DNA of 64,000 bases. Origin: Bisporella sp. PMI_857 (taxonomy: Eukaryota > Ascomycota > Leotiomycetes > Helotiales > Helotiaceae). The notes under the pieces are model-generated. The model was not told where the DNA came from, ran no database searches, and saw only the letters and a program-made list of their open reading frames with translations. Below are positions 23,293 through 33,911 of this stretch, in pieces. The translations under genes and the position numbers were made by a program. Location of the stretch: NCBI GenBank assembly GCA_021307315.1, contig JAJSPD010000001.1, forward strand, positions 1,116,001 through 1,180,000, given 5' to 3'. Position 1 is the stretch's first letter, and the number at the start of each line of letters is the position of its first letter.

Positions 23293-26200
23293 AGGTGGAG
23301 GGACGGATGTCGCGTTGAGAACCAACACGGAAGCTCCTTCATCCTCGCAAACCTCGCTACATCAACACGGTCACAGTAGAGTACAGTACAGCACCCTACA
23401 GTACGGCATGCTCCGAAACATCCTTAGGAGGGGCGAAAGTGTTCCCATTCTACCAGCCAAGGTCGGGGTGCTGGAATGCTCGATAGAACACTATTCTCGC
23501 CTCACTTTGTTGACGGTTAAACCCGGGGGAGGGCCGATTCTACAGGGCAGGACAGTACTATACCGTAGGGATTGAGGCGTGGTACTGCCCAGCCGCAAGC
23601 TTCGATGCATGGAAGTTTAGAAGGTCTGAACCCGAACTTTACCTTTTGTAACTAACTGCTTCAGGGGTACGTACCCCTCGTCCTGTTTGGTGCTGTCGCT
23701 CCACATGGCTTGTTTGAGGATAAAAGATGGCACGACCCAGTTTCTTTGACTCTCGCCTTTCCAGTACCCGATACAGAGAATACGAGCCGAAAAGCTGTAG
23801 CGAAGCATATATATGTGTCAACTACGCCTAGATAACCCCTTCGCTACCAAAGGTTGCTCAACTCTGTAACTCGGTAGGCAAGTGCCTATACTCCTAGTAA
23901 TCATTGTGTCCTGAAGCTGACATCAAACACTCTGCTTCTGCTTCGGATGTCCTTTTAAATTCAACAATGATCTAATCAAACTATCCCCAATCAGCGGCAT
24001 GCGGTCGCCAACCGTACATCCAATGACAACGCCTTCGCCGTACCCTTTCGGCATTGCTGAAGAGGTATTTTGACATGCTTTGCCTTCGCAAGTTGTGTGC
24101 TTTGCATCTGTCCTTTGATTGGACGACAAGCTCATTCCTCAGCCTCTCTTGTCCTGTCCTTGGCCAAGCAAACTCACGGCATCGGCAGTCAAGTGGCACA
24201 GGAGCGGGAGGCTGAATCTTTCTTGAATGCCTTTCACAATGCTTTCAATACACAATCTGCCAATCTAGTCCTGCATGTCAAGCGCTTTCAAGCATGGATA
24301 AAAACAAAGTTAGCATGCATCTCCTATCTGCTTTTCTACATCATTTCCCCGATAGCTAGCAGCTAGGCTTCCATCATACCAAAAGAGGATCAAATCCCAC
24401 GGGATTGCCGTTCACGGGAGGTACGGTAGAATGCTTTCAGATGGCACAGTGGCATTAAACTTTCCTTTTTGCCGCTCAGTCAAATCCATATCAAAGGATG
24501 GATTGAGCAAGCTGTTTGGCCTGGCGGCTACGCGCTTGTCGGTGCTGAGCGTTGGGGCAGCGCTCATGAATAGGATCTGCCGACATCTCAGGATTCATTC
24601 AGGAGGCGATAAACAATCAAAATTGTGGCACAATTCACCCTGCCTTCACCTTTGCCTTCACCTTGAATTCCCTGGCCTCATATCACAGTATGTGCTCATC
24701 ATTAGGAAGCTCTTGAGCATAAAGAGCTACAAGGCAGTCTATTACTTTTGCCACCAACTCCATACCTGGTCATATCCTTGAAGCCAACACGGATTCGCCG
24801 AGTCACCGGGACAGGACCGTACCGTTCGATCAGATTCCTAATATGTTTTGCATCGATCCTTCGACTGTCTTACATTTCCAAGAATCTCTCCCATTCTCCT
24901 GGGTGCTGCCGTCCGTTCGCTAATCTGTCTCATGTGAGCCATCTTGCGTACTTGAGCACTGACAATTTACCGTTTCGAGTTTGTTCTGAGCGGGATAGAG
25001 GCTAAAACTGAAAGATAACTCAGTATCCAAATCGATATCTTTAATGCGGCTCTGAAGCAAACATTGAACCTTAAATCGTTACTGATGAGGAAATTGGGTC
25101 TTGGATAAAACAACGCCCCCCTCATAACTGTAGGTCTTCTCCGCGCTAATGAAAATCACGTAGGATTGGTCTAATGCGACCACATTGCGGGCTGTCAATG
25201 CCCAAGATCTGTTTAAAATATAATTTTCACAATGGACGAACTTGATAGATCTTGGCAATCACAGACATTTCGGTTCCACGATATCCCGAATTTCAAACTG
25301 TAGCCTATTCAATGGATGCTTACGAGTTCAGCTCTATGCGTTCCAAGTTGCACAATTGCAACTATGCTTGCCAAGACCAAATCACAACCTTAACCCAGCT
25401 TGACCTGGGTATCACAAACCATCAGATTTTCCAGATAGCTTTGCCATCGTAACATAATAAATATATAAGCTCAGATATCGATAAATAAAATGCATGTTAC
25501 GCCACGGTTGTGTGGTTCATTCACTTGGAAATAGCCCTGCGCTCTCAGACCTCCTGAGGGTCTTGAACCCTTGATCTCTCCCAAATATCTGGAGATCACC
25601 CAAGGCTTTTTCTTAAGCACGGCCTCTACTTCGCACAGACAAATTTTCGATGGTCGGCGAGCAGGACAAGGTTTGCGCCAAACTGCGAATTTACCAGAAA
25701 TTCGCAAACTGCATGGCGGAGATGACTCCTACCCAAAAGCGTCGCCGTTTTGTTGCTAGAGCCGCTTCGACAACTTCCAGAATCTATTCTGACCTGACTT
25801 CAGTGACTAAACCTTAAGGCTCGCAAATTAAACACAACACTACCCCATAGCCATCGACAATATAGTTACATAAGAGAGTCTGATAGTCAAGCATGAATTC
25901 AGCCCTGGAGACCGAACATCTTTACCAGCTGGGTCGATCTTCTATCCGTATCACCATCTCTAGGACTCCACCAGGCCAAGAAGAAGCCCTACCAAGCCTT
26001 ATCACAGAAATAATTATTTCCGGGGCCACAGAACTTCCACCGTCAACTTACTGGTAGATAGCAAAGGTTATTGAGATTACTTCCCCGGTTACCCCATGGC
26101 GAAGCTCAACGTCGCGTCGTACTTATCATCGCTTTATGACAAGGCTGCAGATTGAGTGCATAGTAAGCTGACCGACTCGGAGCTAATGAGCCTTTAGTGA

Positions 26201-26427
26201 TTTATCCAGATATTAAAGATTCGGAACTACTGCTGGTCGGGTGCTTTATTCCTTCTTTAGTTACCGCATTCAGTAGTTGATGTTTAGGCTCAAAGGTGTG
26301 TGCTATATACCAACCACAAAGGATGCCCAGCAGTTCAGTTCTCAACAAACATGCTACGCCGAAAGCCATTTCATTTCCCCAAAACCTCTTATCAAATCGT
26401 CGATATCAAGGCTTCCTGGTGGGATCC

Positions 26428-26441
26428 GTACAGTACTGTAC
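26428..26441. repeat. Perfect 14-bp palindrome
   Basis: The sequence GTACAGTACTGTAC is its own reverse complement. Related TACAGTA or GTACAGT words recur at about 23090-23570, 26840-26885, 27048 and 27497. It could be a regulatory site or simple-sequence drift. Confidence 0.6.
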
Positions 26442-27003
26442 CATTGAATTCTCCTCATCTTTTCATGTAACGTTTTATTAGCTGCCCATCAGTCCTCAGG
26501 CAACAGCTGATTATTCCACCAAAGGCAAACACCTGCAAGGGGAAGATGGGCGGCACAGTTACTCCTACTTCCGCCATGCACATCCCATGTCACGACCTCG
26601 GGCCAAGTGCCGAATACAGAGTTCACGCTCCGTAAAAGTAATAAATATCTTCAACTTCCCTATTGCGGATGAGCCAATCAAAGGAGTAGTCGCTTCGCCA
26701 AAAAACACCATTTCCATCTTTGTGTCTTCCTTATCCTGACCTTTTTCCGTCCCTTCCTGTATGTTTTTGCGCACCGTTCCGAGAATGCTCGGCACGGCAA
26801 ACATACACGGCAAGCTTGACGGCGGGATGGTGGAGCTACCGTACAGTGCTTACACGACGCTATAGTACGCGACACTACTACAGTAAGGCTCACTACCTCC
26901 CGGTGTCCCGTTGCAGAGAGGATTGAAAATGGCGTGCCAGATCTATGGGTATAGCACGGGAAGAAGCACCGTTACACAGCCACCATCGTGGTTCTAGAAT
27001 GTC

Positions 27004-27060
27004 GCTACCCACTACCGCTACCGCTACCACAACCACTACCACTACAGTACCACCATCACC
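27004..27060 (+). repeat. CTACCA/CTACCG simple repeat
   Basis: A degenerate trinucleotide array of ACC and GCT-type units within a non-coding stretch; it would read as Thr-rich in one frame. Confidence 0.7.
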
Positions 27061-29452
27061 AACTGTTCGTTATCTCCTCATCCCGTCTGTCATTGTGTCC
27101 TTGCATTACTCACAATTTCTCATTTCTATGCTTCTTCATCTGGCGCGCATTTTAGTGTAGTGATAAGGTTGGTGGCTTGCGTCATGATATGATGAATCGT
27201 TTATGGTGGTTCGCAGGGAAAATTCTCCTTGATTGGGTACTTGAGGCTTGTCGCATTGCTCTACTACGTACGAAGTAGATTCGCGGCTTGAACCACCACC
27301 ATGCCTTGCAGAGTATCACAGGCCACCGAGGTTGACAATCTTCTCGTTCAATTTTGAGCATTTTCCCCAGAACATACCTCCCCGCACTTTTGCTTGCAAC
27401 CCAGAGGAGCCTCGTTATGCATCCCCAGTCCAGCACCATGCTTAGCATCTACATGCCTCACATGCACCACATTAGAATAGAATAGAATACATACAGATAC
27501 AGTATAATGTTCCACATCTTACCCGCAGACGGCTACTTGCACGCACGTGTTGCTCATGTGTTTCCAGAACACAAGAAACTTTCCATTGGGATTCCCAACC
27601 ATTGTTCTCGGATGGAGAATCCTTGCTTGCTAATATGTACTGAGCAGTAGTTCCCTTGTACCTTCAGCTTACTTACTTCATTCCTCCGGCCAAATGGCGC
27701 GAATTTTGACCGTGAAGAGAAGGTGCCTTAATAAGACGGCCCTTTTTTTTTGTCAGCGAAAAGATCGTAGAGGCTGCACGTGTCAAATTATCTTAGAATG
27801 TCATCGTCGTCGTTGGCATTTCCACGTCTTACGATAGTGTAGCAAGTGCATACATCATTATACATCGTACAACAATAAATTATTTAAGGTTTGGATATCT
27901 CTATTGCGCATTCTATCTTGATAAGGAGCTAGAACCATGTATATCTCTTCCCTTTTTTGAAACAGGGTGCTGTTCTCGGAAGCCGAGTTTAGGGAAGGTC
28001 AAAGTCGGAATAATTTGTGTGGGGGGGTTCACAACGCTTCGTATGGAGGATACCGTCTATTCTTAGGATGCCATTCCTTCTGAAGTAGCTTTGGGAAGGT
28101 CCCCAATGGTTGCTGGACGCTCTGCGGATGTAACGCTTATGCTTGCACAGAGTAGTTATATGAGTATTTCGATATGGCGATCCTGAGATGGCCATGGTGT
28201 TCTGGATACCTTGAACTGAGTCTTGAGGAGGGACGTGCGGTTTCCACCAATTATATACAATGCGACTCCATAGGTTGTATCAGCCCTGTACAATCGATTT
28301 TTGACAGATGTTTTGAAGTGTCAAGCATGCAGGTTTTCTGCAAGCTGTTGCGCTTTGGCCCGGATCTTTCGCAGCCTCGTTATGCCAACTCACTCGATAA
28401 TCTCGAATCAAAAGGCATCAAGGAGTTTCAGGACAGTATCGGGACGCAGAAAATCAAGTATGCGCAACCATCATGCTTCAAAGTCAAAGTTAAAAGTGCT
28501 GAATGCAGCCACATAAGCTGTTCTTGTGACCACACCCCAACGTATGAACGTCAGCTATCTGAGAATACATTCAGTGGTATATGGTGTCCAGGAGGCCCAA
28601 ACACCTATGCATTCTGTCGCACTTTCAAGTCTTAACAAGGCACACTTTTATGCTTCAGTTATATCCCATTGCTAGCGATTGCTAGCGCATCACATCTCGC
28701 AACGCCATAAACAACGACCTTTCTCTTTTTGGGCATGAGCATGAATGCTTTATCTATTTGCCTTGATGTGTAGCAATTCTTTCGAGCGTGGCGCCCCCTA
28801 CTTTAAGAGCAAATTCTTGCGACGCTTCACAGACAATTTGAGTAGGAAATTTGGAGATCAGTCTGCGATAACCTCTTGCCTTCGTAATCGACTGCATTGA
28901 GTATTTGCATGCATGGAAACTGTGGTATGTGTTGACCTATGTGTATGAACGGCTTTCTGTTCTTGTTTGCTTGCTGCGGCGTACTTTAAAGCTTTCACTT
29001 TGATTAGAGAAGCTAAAAGCATGAATAATCGTGAGGTTCGAAAGAGTTTTGTTGAACCAACTGGCCTAGGACATAGTCTGAGGTGACAAGCCCGATAGTG
29101 CCGTATGATGTTGTCCTATTTACCTCCATCCAAGTGCGATACCCCAATTCTTCATCCAAGTCTCAGGTATCAAGATGAGTGACTTAGTGGATCATGCCCA
29201 CAGAGCAGCCTTTAACCATATGAACGCGAATCAAGGCACAGGAGGAGGTTGTAATCCCGCTCAAGACTTGTACGGATATGCAGCCAGCCATATCTAAAAT
29301 GAATGATACCGGAACATTTCCAAACGCAAATATTTCCATGACTTTTTAAGATGTCCGCTGTAAGTTTCCTAGAGGCACTACATACTTTTTCTTTGCCTAA
29401 AAGCGACAAGCACCGCCTACATATGAATTGAATCTGGCGAAAAACCACAAGA

Positions 29453-29900
29453 ATGCCTGCCGTACCACACATGAGCGGCGCAATACCCGGCTCTACTGCG
29501 GATACCGAAGCCTTCTCGGCCGGGGCAAAGCGATTCCACCTAGATTGTAGTGGCAGGAGTTCTAACCATGAGTGCTCTCGCGCAAGAACGCTAGAGCATG
29601 CTATCGGTCCTCGCGAGAGGACCAGAAGAATTTAAATTATCATGACCCAGCGGCTGTAGAGCGCAGATTACCACCGAGCGATCGCCGCATATGAGGACCC
29701 TACCGAGGCGGAGAAGAAGCTTATGGAACAAGAAAGTCTAAATGCGAAGGACACATTTGCCTACTAGCAACAGCAACATCTACAGAAACTCGACGGGTTG
29801 GTTTCAAATACGCCGCTTTCAAAGGAAGACGCAGATCTGGAGGGTGGTGGCAGTGATGTTAAAATCTCACATCAAGCCATCTTAAGAGGCTAGTTGAGTA
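29453..29900 (+). pseudogene. Possible decayed coding remnant
   Basis: One plus-strand frame from about 29670 reads IAAYEDPTEAEKKLMEQESL, then QQQHLQKLDGLVSN and LSKEDADLEGGGSD. This is a protein-like, helical and acidic composition. It is interrupted by TAG at 29766-29768 and again after ILRG. Both stops could be former Trp codons. The upstream frame 29453-29635 may belong to it. I do not recognise a family. The call rests on composition only and may be wrong. Confidence 0.3.
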
Positions 29901-30660
29901 TCCTGACAGAGACGAAAGACGACTAGAGGTTGGTCTTGTTGTCAGTCTAGAGGACTAAAGGGGATCACGTTTTAAGCTCAGTTAATTGGATGTCTTTTTA
30001 CGAAAAGAGGCGCACAGGAGATGGGGAAAGATAGTGAGAAATATGCAGTGGGAGGTTTTTGAGCAAATCCTCAGCGATATACACCCAGATATGGCACCAT
30101 ATAGGGACACATGAGCGAGAGCAAGTTCCTTCATATCCAGTTTTCCCAAAAGGCAAGATTATTCATGGTAGACTGTAGAGCGCGATAGGAGGAGTATAGG
30201 GGTTCGGAAGTATAGGTTATGGCCATCCAGGGAAAGACGATAGAGGTAGGGAGGAGTGAGATGAGCGGCATCACAGCGCAAGGGAAGTCGTGGTCGATGA
30301 GGAGCTCTTTGTATAGATTGGACCCTTTTGAAGGCTGTGATCAATGTAAATTGGAAAGGCGCTGGCTGGCCAAATAGAATGGCAATTGAAGCTTAGTTGG
30401 CTCGAGATCAACAGTTATGTTTGTCGTCATTCATTCTCGCTAACCCTTTTTCGCCTCACTGTTACGAGAGGCATCCGACTGATTCGATGGACATGAATCA
30501 TGCACTGAGAGCACTGCCGCATTTTTGACTAGAGAGCCTTCACAATACTCTGCAAGATGACTGGATACCTTTTCTTGGAAATTCTCTCCTTCAAACTAGT
30601 AGTTCGTCGAACGCTTCCTGACATGGTACCGTTCATCACCTCACCAGGTCCAAGCACCAA

Positions 30661-31359
30661 ATGTCCACTCGCGGTGGCCATAACAAGCAACAAAGGAAAC
30701 CAAGAGCACCATCAAGCAATGTGCCCAGCGATACTGAAACAGTCTGCCTGAGTGCTAAAAGACGTCTGCGCTCCGAATCTACAAGTACTGCCATCAGCAT
30801 CATGACGACCCCCTGGCATGTCCCTGATCCACCACAGTGGGCAGATAAAAGGAGCGGCAGAGGCGAGCAGCACCGCCGGAGATCCCCTAGCAGAGACAGA
30901 AGGGATAGAAGACGAAACCGCACCTGGGGCCGTCGGCGAGCCAGATCTGCAACCCCAGCGTCGAGCCCAACCACAAGTGCGGCATCGAGCCAGACGCCTA
31001 GCCAAGCAACGCGCTGTCCTTCTGAACCCGGACCTGATCCTGCGCCAGTCGAGAAACCGGTCGCGGGTCCTTGGTTTGACATGCCGAGATTGGGATTCCT
31101 GGATACAGGGCACGAGAGGACGACGGGGCGAACACCGCGAACATCGGAATTGCCTGGCGCGGAGGAAGCCGCGAGGATTGGTCCCGATGAGCAGAGACGT
31201 CGTTCTATTAGGCGGGGATCTGGGCGGAGGGAGCGTCGGAATGGAGGACGTAGAGGAAGGGGACATGGGCATGGGAATAGAGGTAAGAATAGAGGTAGGC
31301 GTGCGCCGAGAGGGAGCGGAAGATCGCGTCGCAGTGAGTCAGCTTGTGTTATCTTGTAA
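30661..31359 (+). CDS. Arg-rich protein with C-terminal CaaX box (CVIL)
   Basis: I do not recognise the family. The 232-aa frame starts MSTRGGHNKQQRKPRAPSSN and is extremely basic, with SR/RD-type runs near residues 75-95. It continues with Arg/Gly-rich stretches and ends SESACVIL. The last four residues form a CaaX box of the geranylgeranyl type (terminal Leu), preceded by a polybasic tail as in Rho/Ras proteins, but there is no GTPase domain. The next small gene ends CIIL and shares GHxRTT and an RRxRGHG-like segment, so the two look like tandem relatives. The region is GC-rich, which also creates long open frames antisense and in another frame; those lack any C-terminal signal. Prenylation and membrane attachment are inferred, not shown. 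Confidence 0.55.
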   Translation: MSTRGGHNKQQRKPRAPSSNVPSDTETVCLSAKRRLRSESTSTAISIMTTPWHVPDPPQWADKRSGRGEQHRRRSPSRDRRDRRRNRTWGRRRARSATPASSPTTSAASSQTPSQATRCPSEPGPDPAPVEKPVAGPWFDMPRLGFLDTGHERTTGRTPRTSELPGAEEAARIGPDEQRRRSIRRGSGRRERRNGGRRGRGHGHGNRGKNRGRRAPRGSGRSRRSESACVIL

Positions 31360-31808
31360 CTTGGGAGCTCCTGGGATGTTGGCCTTCAACATGGGATTAT
31401 ATGAGGAGCTTGGTTTGGCATATTGCTATTTGAAGATGCTTGAGGTTTAATGACGATTATCCTTTGTATTCTTGTTCGAAATTCCTGAAGCGACCAAAAT
31501 GCTACTAAACATTGATAATCGTCAGAAAAGATGCAAAGCGGGAAAGAAGCCAACGTTTGCCTAAGCTACTACCTTATGTTTTGCCCTATAACGCGTTGCT
31601 ATGTGCAATGCTCCGCCTCATGATAGTGAATCATAGACCAGAAGTAATTTCAGCGCTGCAACGCTCCGATCCGACCATCCATCCCATTTTGACTCAAGTG
31701 AATGACGCTTCCGATTCCCTCCTTTACTTCCCTTTATAGGCGCAAGATCCTCCGATCCCCAACGCAATTTTTCTAGTCTCACCTGCAAGCCATAACCAAG
31801 CACAAAAA
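31360..31808. other. Intergenic between two CaaX genes
   Basis: It contains the 3' flank of the first gene and the likely promoter of the second. Short open frames here have no recognisable features. Confidence 0.4.
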
Positions 31809-32036
31809 ATGTCCTACCAGCACAACGAGCCCTATCACGGCGTGGTTGCGGACCCGTGGGGTCATAGACGCACAACAGCAAATCGCTGGACGTCGGACTT
31901 AACGAAGCATCACGATCGACCAAGGGAGGTTGAAGGATCGGAACGTCGAAGGCGGCATCGCGGACATGGGAGGAGGCCACGAAAGAGAGGATCCAGAGGA
32001 TCTCACCGTGATGTGCAGTTTTGCATTATCCTGTAG
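31809..32036 (+). CDS. Small Arg-rich protein with CaaX box (CIIL)
   Basis: A 75-aa frame starting MSYQHNEPYHG in an AAAAAATGTC context. The middle is GHRRTTANRWTSDL. The second half is polybasic (RRRRHRGHGRRPRKRGSRGS) and the end is DVQFCIIL, a geranylgeranyl-type CaaX box. The protein resembles a shortened copy of the C-terminal half of the neighbouring 232-aa protein. Finding two CaaX ends, each after a polybasic stretch, in adjacent short frames on the same strand is unlikely by chance. The function is unknown. Confidence 0.5.
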   Translation: MSYQHNEPYHGVVADPWGHRRTTANRWTSDLTKHHDRPREVEGSERRRRHRGHGRRPRKRGSRGSHRDVQFCIIL

Positions 32037-32809
32037 AGAAGAGGAGGCGGCATCGCTTGGTTAGGGGGAGAAGTGAGCAGGCATAGGAACCCAGATGATG
32101 CGAAGAGGTTTGTGAATGATGAGAAGCGTTTATTCATGAGAGACTGGCGTGGCTTCTTCGGTTTGTTGACTTTGCTCTCGCTAACCCTTAACCGCCCCAC
32201 TTTATATATATATGAGCTGACAGCTCAAGCCCAGACTTCATCAACAACCTTCGGCAATTTAGACTGTTTGTTCAATGCATTCTACATGCTTCTTAGAGTG
32301 AATATATTAGAGGAGGTCTAGGATGAAGTTGGATGTTATAAGGTTCTCATGATGAGACGTAGGGCAGAAGGGAGGCGAAGCCGCGGAGAGAAGTGTTTAT
32401 TGAATTTGAGAGAATCTAATCGATCGTCTACCAGTTGTGATATGAAAATTAAGAGCTAATAGACTGTGAAACACCTGAGATACCGGATCGATTGCGTGAA
32501 TTGCGGTGTGCCAACTTGCTTCAGGGTGGTCGATTATGGAAGCTAGGCTTCTTCAGAATTATGGAGGAGCTCTATGAATGTGGCCGTCAATCACACACTC
32601 AAGCGATTCCCGAATGTACTCAAGATATGGCATCTAGCCACTCTATTGAGTCACATCCGACCTTACGGTTTTTTATAAGACAGCATATTTGCCTCGGTCC
32701 ATCTGCACACCACTGAAGCAATACGACGCCTATCGCCCGCATTAAGAAGCATTCTGAAACCAGTCTTTGTCGACAACGTTTTACATGATCCAAAAGCCAA
32801 CCCATTAGT
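32037..32809. other. Intergenic, no gene seen
   Basis: AT-rich stretch with a TATATATATA run near 32204-32213. Short open frames on both strands have no supporting features. Confidence 0.45.
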
Positions 32810-33442
32810 ATGCCAGAAGAACAATATTCACCAGATCGCAGCTTGACAGGCGACAATGGAGTACGAAGTGAGGTCTCTAGTAGATCAGGCATATCAAAAG
32901 CCTCTTTGAAACGTGCAGTACATTGGGATAAAGATTCTAAATTGCCCAACGACGAGGTGCAGCCTGATGACTCTGTCTCTAGCGTAGGTGCAAACATCCC
33001 CGACCACAAAAGCATAATACCTAGTAATGCAGGCGGAAGTAGTGGGCCTCATACTGATGTGCCCCCTAGCCCTGCCAGAGAAGATCATTGCCAGCCACAA
33101 CCTCAACAGCTCGAAGGGCCTATTGACGGTCCAAAAAATCTCCCACTGAAAGGGCTATCTCATCGTCCTAGGTCTGGGTCAAACATCTCGTGGGGGAATG
33201 GTAGCATATCAACAACATCTGAAAAGCCAACAGCATCTGGAAAACCAACAACATCTGGCAAGAAGCATCACCGACAACAGGAGACTGTTTTAAAAACACG
33301 GTATTTTATTGAGCGAGACCAGGGGGAAGATAAGATAGTACGTCGACGTATTGAGGTCCCAAAGCAGAAACGAGATATTATGGGAAAGATGGGTACGGGG
33401 TTATTGAACTATGCAAACGGAAATCGTGGTAGCAAACATTGA
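32810..33442 (+). CDS. Hypothetical basic, disordered protein
   Basis: Unrecognised. The single-exon frame encodes 210 aa from MPEEQYSPDRS. It is Ser/Pro-rich and disordered, with a short repeat (SEKPTASGKPTTSGKK) and a more structured basic C-terminus: TRYFIERDQGEDKIVRRRIE and KRDIMGKMGTGLLNYANGN. There is no signal peptide or membrane span. The conserved-looking C-terminal 50 residues support a real gene, but no neighbour explains its role. Confidence 0.5.
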   Translation: MPEEQYSPDRSLTGDNGVRSEVSSRSGISKASLKRAVHWDKDSKLPNDEVQPDDSVSSVGANIPDHKSIIPSNAGGSSGPHTDVPPSPAREDHCQPQPQQLEGPIDGPKNLPLKGLSHRPRSGSNISWGNGSISTTSEKPTASGKPTTSGKKHHRQQETVLKTRYFIERDQGEDKIVRRRIEVPKQKRDIMGKMGTGLLNYANGNRGSKH

Positions 33443-33911
33443 GCTCTAGAAGAGTTTGGTTACTTGTAATGTAGCACCAGTTTCTATAATATAGAAGCCT
33501 GATCCTCCAGATCTCTGTACATTATGGCCCCAAACAGGAAATATCTCCCCTTCTTTAGTCTTTGAGATGAGAACACTGGTTCCAAAGCTGTCGTGCTCAA
33601 CTGGCATCTACTTTCTGAAATGAATGCTATACTTAGTACTTCTCAGATAGCGAGGAGAACTACTGAACTATCAAATATATGGGCCAAAAAAAAACACATC
33701 CAAGCACTTGAAATTTCTGTCTGCTATGCAAGCCCAAAAGAGCTTACTGAGGCCCGTCTAAAAAATGCCCGCCAAGCACGATTCAGCGGTGAGGCTCAAC
33801 CCCACTTAAGACCAAAGCAGCGATTTGCGACCGGCAGAATTAAAAAAGATCTGGAAATTCTCAAACAGCTCTCCACGAACCTTTCTCGTACAAAACCTCA
33901 TATACCCAACC
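33443..33911. other. Intergenic upstream of RCL1
   Basis: The stretch holds the RCL1 promoter. The RCL1 frame stays open upstream of the ATG at 33912, but the residues before it do not match the family. A 112-codon frame at 33593-33931 overlaps the RCL1 start and is judged spurious. Confidence 0.5.

Larger units (their letters stand above)
21438..30660. other. Gene-poor 9.2 kb region
   Basis: I found no intact gene. The longest open frame (28174-28635, 153 codons) has no motif, no clear start context and no splice structure. The region holds a 29-base A-run, a Thr/Ser-like trinucleotide repeat, many TACAGTA-type motifs and a possible decayed coding stretch at 29450-29900, each listed separately. 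A long upstream region of the receptor gene or undetected non-coding RNAs are possible. Confidence 0.45.

Noticed and set aside
25500..25620. GGGTTCAAGACCC-like box on the minus strand suggesting a tRNA or SINE
   Set aside because: It resembles a T-arm/B-box, but no matching acceptor stem, anticodon arm or A-box lies at the right distance.
28174..28635. 153-codon plus-strand frame
   Set aside because: No family motif, no signal or membrane segment, no convincing start context; a chance frame of this size is possible in 9 kb.
30712..31272. 186-codon minus-strand frame and 210-codon second plus-strand frame over the CaaX gene
   Set aside because: They arise from GC-rich, stop-poor sequence; neither has motifs or a plausible end, while the chosen frame has a CaaX box.
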